From Tropicimonas sp. IMCC34011 (GTDB lineage Bacteria; Pseudomonadota; Alphaproteobacteria; Rhodobacterales; Rhodobacteraceae), in NCBI RefSeq assembly GCF_003390865.1, contig NZ_QMEJ01000002.1, positions 186,001 to 250,000 of the forward strand: a stretch of 64,000 nucleotides of DNA, read 5' to 3'. Below the pieces are notes generated by a model that was not told the origin of the DNA, ran no database searches, and was given only the letters and a program-made list of their open reading frames with translations. A program made the translations under genes and the position numbers. Shown here one piece after another: positions 59,983 to 64,000 of this stretch. How positions within the stretch are numbered: position 1 is the first letter of the stretch; each line of letters begins with the position of its first letter.

Positions 59983-61179
59983 TCAAGTGGCCGCCGCACC
60001 CGGCTCTGCGGGCAATCCCAGCAGAACCCGCTTTTCTCCATCCGTGAGGAAGTCCGCCTCGCCGATCCGCCGCCACTGAGCCTCTCGCTCGGCCGAAAGC
60101 GCCGGGATCCCGTCGGGATCGGGCCGGAGCTGGGCCGGCTCCCCCGCCCATTCGGACAGCCAGTCCGACAGCCCTGCCAAAACCCGCCCCGCGAGCGGGA
60201 GCACCGTGAGCCGGAAGAAGGCCCGGTTCGCCTCCTGATAATTGGCGTAGGTCGCCTCCCCCGGTATCCCGAGCATCATCGGCGGCACGCCGAATGCCGT
60301 TGCAATCTCCCGCGCTGCGGCCTCCTTCGTGCGCTGGAACTCCATGTCGGACGGGCTGAACCCCATCGGGCGCCAGTCGAGACCACCCTCCAGCAGCATC
60401 GGCCGGCCGGCATTCCTCGCGCCCTGGTGATGCGCTTCGAGCTCCGTCTGCAGGCGCTCATATTGATCCTGCGTCAGATGCCCATGCCCCTCCTCGCCGC
60501 GATAGACGATGGCACCGGAGGGGCGCGCAGCGTTGTCGAGGAGCCCCTTCGACCAGGCCGAGGCCGCGTTGTGCACATCGAGCGCCGTTGCCGCGGCCCT
60601 GAGCGGAGACAATCCGTAATGATCGTCCTGCGGATGGAAACTCCGGATATGGCAGACGGGCCGCGGCGCGTTCGGTGTCCACTCGAAGCGATGCGTTCTG
60701 CTGCCGACGTGGTAATCGAAAGCCTCCGGCCACCCCGTCGTCCCGGGCACCACGCTCATCCGGTCGGACCGCAACACATGCAGCTCGAGCGGCAACGTCG
60801 CCTCTTCCGCGCCCGGCACCGCCTCGACATACGCGTTCCCGGTCAGCAGCAATTGCCCGTAGAGCGCCTCCAGAAGCTCGGCCCCGCCCTGCCCCGCATT
60901 CGGGCGCCGCATCAGATCAAGGATCGGATGCGTCTCGTAGCGCCGCTCCGCATCCTGGCACAGGACCGGCACCGCCGCCGCCGCTTCCGCGATCAGCTTC
61001 ACCGCACGGAATGCGATGGGATTTCCCAGAAAACCCGCCCGTGTCAGTGCCGGCACGTCTCGCGACGTCCAGGCCGCCCCACCGACCACCCCCAGCGGCC
61101 ACCGGGCCGCCCGCGAGGCAGCGGATACCTTGTATTCGGCCGGCTGCGCCCCGCGCCGCCGGATCCTGTCCCAGATCAT
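59983..61179 (-). CDS. GTA portal protein (HK97 family, g3-like)
   Basis: The ATG at 61177-61179 (MIWDRIRRRGAQPAEYKVSA) follows AAGGAG and gives 398 aa. Portal signatures: FLGNPIAFRAVKLIAEAAAA, LLTGNAYVEAV, SFHPQDDHYGLSPLRAAATA, and EIATAFGVPPMMLGIPGEAT with YQEANRAFF. A longer upstream frame is excluded because it overlaps the terminase. It forms the DNA channel at the head vertex. The protease gene follows after 12 nt, so no small gene sits between them in this genome. Confidence 0.95.
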   Translation of the reverse strand: MIWDRIRRRGAQPAEYKVSAASRAARWPLGVVGGAAWTSRDVPALTRAGFLGNPIAFRAVKLIAEAAAAVPVLCQDAERRYETHPILDLMRRPNAGQGGAELLEALYGQLLLTGNAYVEAVPGAEEATLPLELHVLRSDRMSVVPGTTGWPEAFDYHVGSRTHRFEWTPNAPRPVCHIRSFHPQDDHYGLSPLRAAATALDVHNAASAWSKGLLDNAARPSGAIVYRGEEGHGHLTQDQYERLQTELEAHHQGARNAGRPMLLEGGLDWRPMGFSPSDMEFQRTKEAAAREIATAFGVPPMMLGIPGEATYANYQEANRAFFRLTVLPLAGRVLAGLSDWLSEWAGEPAQLRPDPDGIPALSAEREAQWRRIGEADFLTDGEKRVLLGLPAEPGAAAT

Positions 61180-61205
61180 ATGTCGCTCCTTGGCTTGAGG
61201 GTCGC

Positions 61206-62591
61206 TCACAGCGTGCGGATGAGTGGCCTCGACCGGTCGGACGCCGGCCGGATCAAGAGCTCGTGGATCGCCCAGACCAGCGCATCGAGCCGGTCCGGGC
61301 TGCCGCTGCCCTCCCAGCCCGCGACCGACATCCGCGTCATCTGGTCCTCGAGCTCCGAGAATTGTCCGACGTGGTGCACGCGCCCCTGCTCGTAGAGCGC
61401 GGCGACCGGTTCGGCTCTCGCGCTCTTGCCACGGCTGGCATGAACGGCCCGGAACGGCAGGAGCGGATCGATCCCGTGCATTACGGTCCGCACCATGTCC
61501 CCGCCCTGGTTCACCTCCGCCACCAGCCTGTCGGCGCCGTGGCGGCGGAAGGCCGCGATGGCGGCGACGGCCCAGCCGGTGGGCGTCTTGCCCTTGACCG
61601 TGCAATCCTCCAGCATGAATGCGCGCCACGTGTGCGGCGGACCCTGCATCTGGACGCCGGCGACGATGATCCCGCAGGCATCGGACCCCGGCCCGCTGCC
61701 CGCCGGGGGATCCACCGCGACAACGATCCGGTCAAGAGTGGGCGCCTCAGACATCCGCACCCCGTCGAGCCTCGCATGCGTCCAGAGCGCACCTTCCACC
61801 TCCTCCAGGAGCTGCCCGTCAAGCTCCTGACGGCCGAGCCGCGTGCCTGCGTAACGCCGCTCGATCTCCGCCATGAAGGATCTCGCGAGGTACGGCGCGT
61901 TCGCCGAGGTCGGCGCGTGGGTCATCACGGTCGACTCGCGTTTCAGTATGTCCCGCAGGACCGGCACGCTCCGCGGTGTCGTGGTCACGCATTGCCGGGG
62001 ATCGTCCCCCAGCCGAAGCGCGAATTGCAGCATGTCCCAAGCGTCCTCGGCGCGCTTCCATTTCGCAAGCTCGTCCACCCAGGCCCCGTCGAATTGCGGA
62101 CCCCGCAGAGCTTCGGGGTCATGCGCCGAATAGGCCGTCGCCGTCGCGCCGTTCGGCCAGACGAGGCGTCGCCGCCCTGCCTCCCAGGTCGGCTCCCGGT
62201 CATGCGGCGAACAGGCGAAGATCCCGCTCTCGCCGAACACCATGACATCCCGGACCTGATCGAAGGTTTCGCCGATCAGCGCGATGCGCCGGCATGGCCC
62301 CGGCGTCTCGGGCTCGGCCCCCTCCACCTGGGCGCGCACCCATTCCGCGCCCGCCCGCGTCTTTCCTGCCCCCCGGCCGCCGAGAATGACCCAGGTTTTC
62401 CAGTCCCCCGGTGGCGGCAACTGATGCTCATGTGCCCAGAATTCGAAGACCCACGGCAATCCGCAGATCGCCTCCTGGCTCAGGCTTTCAAGAAATGCCG
62501 CTTCCAGGGCGCTCCCCTTTGAGGCGAGCCAGGCGGCGCCCGATCTCCTCTCTGACTTTGGCGAGGTCGATTGTTCCGCAGGTCCCTTCAT
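61206..62591 (-). CDS. GTA large terminase (TerL, g2-like)
   Basis: Starting at the ATG 62589-62591 gives 461 aa. The Walker A motif is GGRGAGKTRAGAEW near residue 71; Walker B is in FDGAWVDELAKW near 166; the RNaseH-like nuclease half begins near 250 (IVVAVDPPAGSGPGSDACGI) with aspartates in VDPP and in the C-terminal DRLDALVWAIHELL. It packages DNA into GTA heads. The start overlaps the small terminase gene by 104 nt; an alternative start 18 codons upstream would overlap more. GGGGG-type ribosome site at 62591. Confidence 0.94.
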   Translation of the reverse strand: MKGPAEQSTSPKSERRSGAAWLASKGSALEAAFLESLSQEAICGLPWVFEFWAHEHQLPPPGDWKTWVILGGRGAGKTRAGAEWVRAQVEGAEPETPGPCRRIALIGETFDQVRDVMVFGESGIFACSPHDREPTWEAGRRRLVWPNGATATAYSAHDPEALRGPQFDGAWVDELAKWKRAEDAWDMLQFALRLGDDPRQCVTTTPRSVPVLRDILKRESTVMTHAPTSANAPYLARSFMAEIERRYAGTRLGRQELDGQLLEEVEGALWTHARLDGVRMSEAPTLDRIVVAVDPPAGSGPGSDACGIIVAGVQMQGPPHTWRAFMLEDCTVKGKTPTGWAVAAIAAFRRHGADRLVAEVNQGGDMVRTVMHGIDPLLPFRAVHASRGKSARAEPVAALYEQGRVHHVGQFSELEDQMTRMSVAGWEGSGSPDRLDALVWAIHELLIRPASDRSRPLIRTL

Positions 62592-62835
62592 CCGTTCCCC
62601 CCTTGATGCGAGCACCTTGCGCCGCCGTGTATCGCCCCAGTTCATCCAGCAATCCGGCAGCCCGCCGGATCTCGGCGATGGAGCTGCCGAGCCGGCGTGC
62701 GCGTTCCGGGTTGCCCGCGTCGATTTCGCGAACGATCTCCGTCAGCTCCTTCGCATGGCTCCTGAACCGGATCGACGCACGTGCGAGTTCTTCGGCCGGA
62801 TCTTCCGATCCGCCGGTCCCCTCGTCGATATTCAA
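62488..62835 (-). CDS. GTA small terminase (TerS, g1-like)
   Basis: The TTG at 62833-62835 has AAGGGAG 8 nt upstream and gives 115 aa, close to the Rhodobacter homologue (about 107 aa). The product is helical and charged: EDPAEELARASIRFRSHAKE, LTEIVREIDAGNPERARRLG, IDLAKVREEIGRRLARLKGE. It is expected to assist the large terminase in DNA selection. An ATG at 62922 would add 29 residues but would leave only about 12 nt after the predicted transcription start. Primary sequence conservation is low, so the call rests mainly on position and size. Confidence 0.8.
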   Translation of the reverse strand: MNIDEGTGGSEDPAEELARASIRFRSHAKELTEIVREIDAGNPERARRLGSSIAEIRRAAGLLDELGRYTAAQGARIKGGTDEGTCGTIDLAKVREEIGRRLARLKGERPGSGIS

Positions 62836-62940
62836 TGGAAAGCTCCCTTCTCGAAGGCGCCGGAGGAGGTGTGCAACAACGAAAAAAGCGGCGAGACCGT
62901 CTCCGGTCTGCCGCTTGCCCATGTCGTCCAGCTTGCCCTT

Positions 62941-62969
62941 GTTCTACCTAAGGGCGTTCGCAAAGTCAA
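62941..62969 (-). promoter_or_regulatory. promoter of the gene transfer agent operon
   Basis: On the minus strand TTGACT (62964-62969), a 17-nt spacer and TAGAAC (62941-62946). Predicted start near 62934 leaves a leader of about 100 nt before the TTG of the small terminase. GTA transcription in Rhodobacter is driven from a promoter upstream of g1 and needs a direct activator, so a basal sigma-70-like site here is expected. Confidence 0.65.
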
Positions 62970-62993
62970 GCACAATCTGAACGTGTGGAAGGA

Positions 62994-63011
62994 GGGCACC
63001 GTACGGTGCCC
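62994..63011 (-). terminator. mltG terminator-like hairpin
   Basis: GGGCACC (62994-63000) and GGTGCCC (63005-63011) pair around GTAC. It lies 24 nt after the mltG stop and just upstream of the GTA promoter, so it could insulate the GTA operon. No clear T tract. Confidence 0.6.
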
Positions 63012-63035
63012 CCCATGATCGCCCGCGAACCGTGG

Positions 63036-64000
63036 TCAGTTGGCCGTCCGCTCGGCCTCGATCTGCCGCCAGCGCGCCACGTTCTCGTTGTGCTCGGCCA
63101 GCGTCTCCGCGAAGGCATGGCCGCCACTGCCGTCGGCCACGAAGAACACGTAATCGGTGTCTGCCGGGTCCAGCGCCGCCGCGATGCTCTCGCGGCCCGG
63201 ATTGGCGATCGGCGTCGGCGGAAGCCCTTCGATCACGTAGGTGTTGTACGGCGTCGCCCGGTCCAGCTCGCTCCGGCGAAGCCCGCGTCCAAGCGCACCC
63301 TCGCCCTCCGTGATCCCGTAGATCACGGTCGGGTCTGTCTGCAGACGCATCCCCGCTTCGAGCCGGTTGATGAACACGCTCGCCACCTGGCGCCGCTCTT
63401 CGGGCACGCCGGTTTCCTTCTCGATGATCGACGCGAGGATCATCGCCTCTTCCGGCGTCTCGAGCGGAAGGCCGTCCACCCGCTCCTGCCACAACTCTTC
63501 GAGGATCGTTGCCTGACGCTCTTGCATCGACGCCACGAGCTCAGCGCGATCGGCTCCCGGCTGAACCTCGTAGCTGTAGGGAGCGAGCGAGCCCTCGGGC
63601 GGCACGTCTCCGCTCTCCCCGTCGAGGAAATCGGCCCGCTTCAGCGCGTCGATCACCTGCCAGCTCGTCGCCCCTTCGGCCACCGTCACCCGGAACCGCG
63701 TGCCGGTGGCGTTCGCCGCCTCGGTATATTCCGCCGGCGTCTCGACGCCTTCGGCTCCGGGGATGAAGTCGGCAACTTCCTCGTAGCGCTGCGTCTCGGG
63801 GTCGAGTTCGCGCACGATCATGTCCGCTTCCAGCACGCCGATCCGGAAGTTGATCTCCGTGCCGCAGGTCGACCGACCGCTCTCCGTAACAGCCATGGCA
63901 ATCTGCTCCATCGAGGCGCCCGGCTCGATCAGGAAGCTCCCGGCCTTCAGAAGGCCTGCCCGATCGGTATAGTTCGCGCCCATCCGGAAGAGCGACGCGC
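63036..64000 (-). CDS. mltG: endolytic murein transglycosylase MltG, 5' end missing
   Basis: The visible 321 residues (the frame stays open to the window edge) contain the YceG signature: ASIIEKETGVPEERRQVASV with the catalytic glutamate, MRLQTDPTVIYGI and NTYVIEGLPPTPIANPGRES. The enzyme cuts nascent glycan strands in the periplasm and helps set strand length. The N-terminal signal anchor lies beyond 64000. It ends 200 nt before the small terminase start, upstream of the GTA operon on the same strand. Confidence 0.95.
   Translation of the reverse strand, partial: ASLFRMGANYTDRAGLLKAGSFLIEPGASMEQIAMAVTESGRSTCGTEINFRIGVLEADMIVRELDPETQRYEEVADFIPGAEGVETPAEYTEAANATGTRFRVTVAEGATSWQVIDALKRADFLDGESGDVPPEGSLAPYSYEVQPGADRAELVASMQERQATILEELWQERVDGLPLETPEEAMILASIIEKETGVPEERRQVASVFINRLEAGMRLQTDPTVIYGITEGEGALGRGLRRSELDRATPYNTYVIEGLPPTPIANPGRESIAAALDPADTDYVFFVADGSGGHAFAETLAEHNENVARWRQIEAERTAN

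Noticed and set aside
48449-62835. Reading the phage-like block as a prophage
   Set aside because: No integrase, repressor, replication, holin or attachment site; gene order and sizes are those of the Rhodobacter-type gene transfer agent.

Overview
The window is about 64 kb of a high-GC alphaproteobacterial chromosome. The gene content (ALA synthase of the glycine/succinyl-CoA type, a lipoyl-bearing PDH E1 beta, a tripartite tricarboxylate transporter and a chromosomal gene transfer agent cluster of the Rhodobacter type) points to the Rhodobacteraceae (Rhodobacterales). I saw no IS element, integrase, CRISPR array or rRNA. The genome assignment is inference from gene families, not from a marker alignment.

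Layout. 1-4.3 kb (minus): ispG (cut by the window edge), a RodZ-like helix-turn-helix membrane protein, hemA with an FNR-type box placed for activation, and a small secreted protein. 4.5-6.2 kb: an M20 dipeptidase and tRNA-Asp. 6.6-15.5 kb: a catabolic locus. A minus-strand operon (tctC-tctB-tctA type transporter, SDR dehydrogenase, FGGY pentulose kinase, fucose-isomerase-fold protein) is divergent from a FadR-type regulator plus RraA-like gene, with a palindrome in the shared promoter. 15.6-21.9 kb: a 43-residue basic protein, a CoA-transferase, two tRNA-Val genes around a histidine phosphatase, an HU-like protein, an EcsC protein, a DegT-type aminotransferase and a HAD phosphatase. 22.1-31.8 kb (mostly plus): glmU-glmS, pepN, a ClC transporter, a DUF1328 peptide, a CBS protein and a signal-less substrate-binding-like protein. 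31.8-38.5 kb: monomeric isocitrate dehydrogenase, an amino-acid ABC permease and binding protein, a lipoprotein nuclease/phosphatase and an AidB-like acyl-CoA dehydrogenase. 38.7-45.6 kb: ftsB, an orphan sensor kinase on the opposite strand, and the pdhA-pdhB-small ORF-pdhC operon closed by a strong terminator. 45.7-48.2 kb: an esterase, a ribbon-helix-helix protein and cysE.

48.4-62.8 kb (minus) is an apparently complete gene transfer agent structural cluster in the canonical order: small and large terminase, portal, protease, capsid, connector and adaptor, tail, tape measure, the four distal tail genes, plus a DUF2793 gene translationally coupled to the last one. Most neighbours overlap by 1-8 nt, so the block reads as one transcript. 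A TTGACT-N17-TAGAAC promoter sits upstream. mltG (cut by the window edge) closes the window.

The parts I consider most worth following are the transporter/isomerase/kinase locus with its palindromic operator, the DUF2793 extension of the gene transfer agent operon, the FNR box at hemA, and several small proteins: 43 aa at 15.7 kb, 89 aa inside the pdh operon and 54 aa at 30.2 kb.
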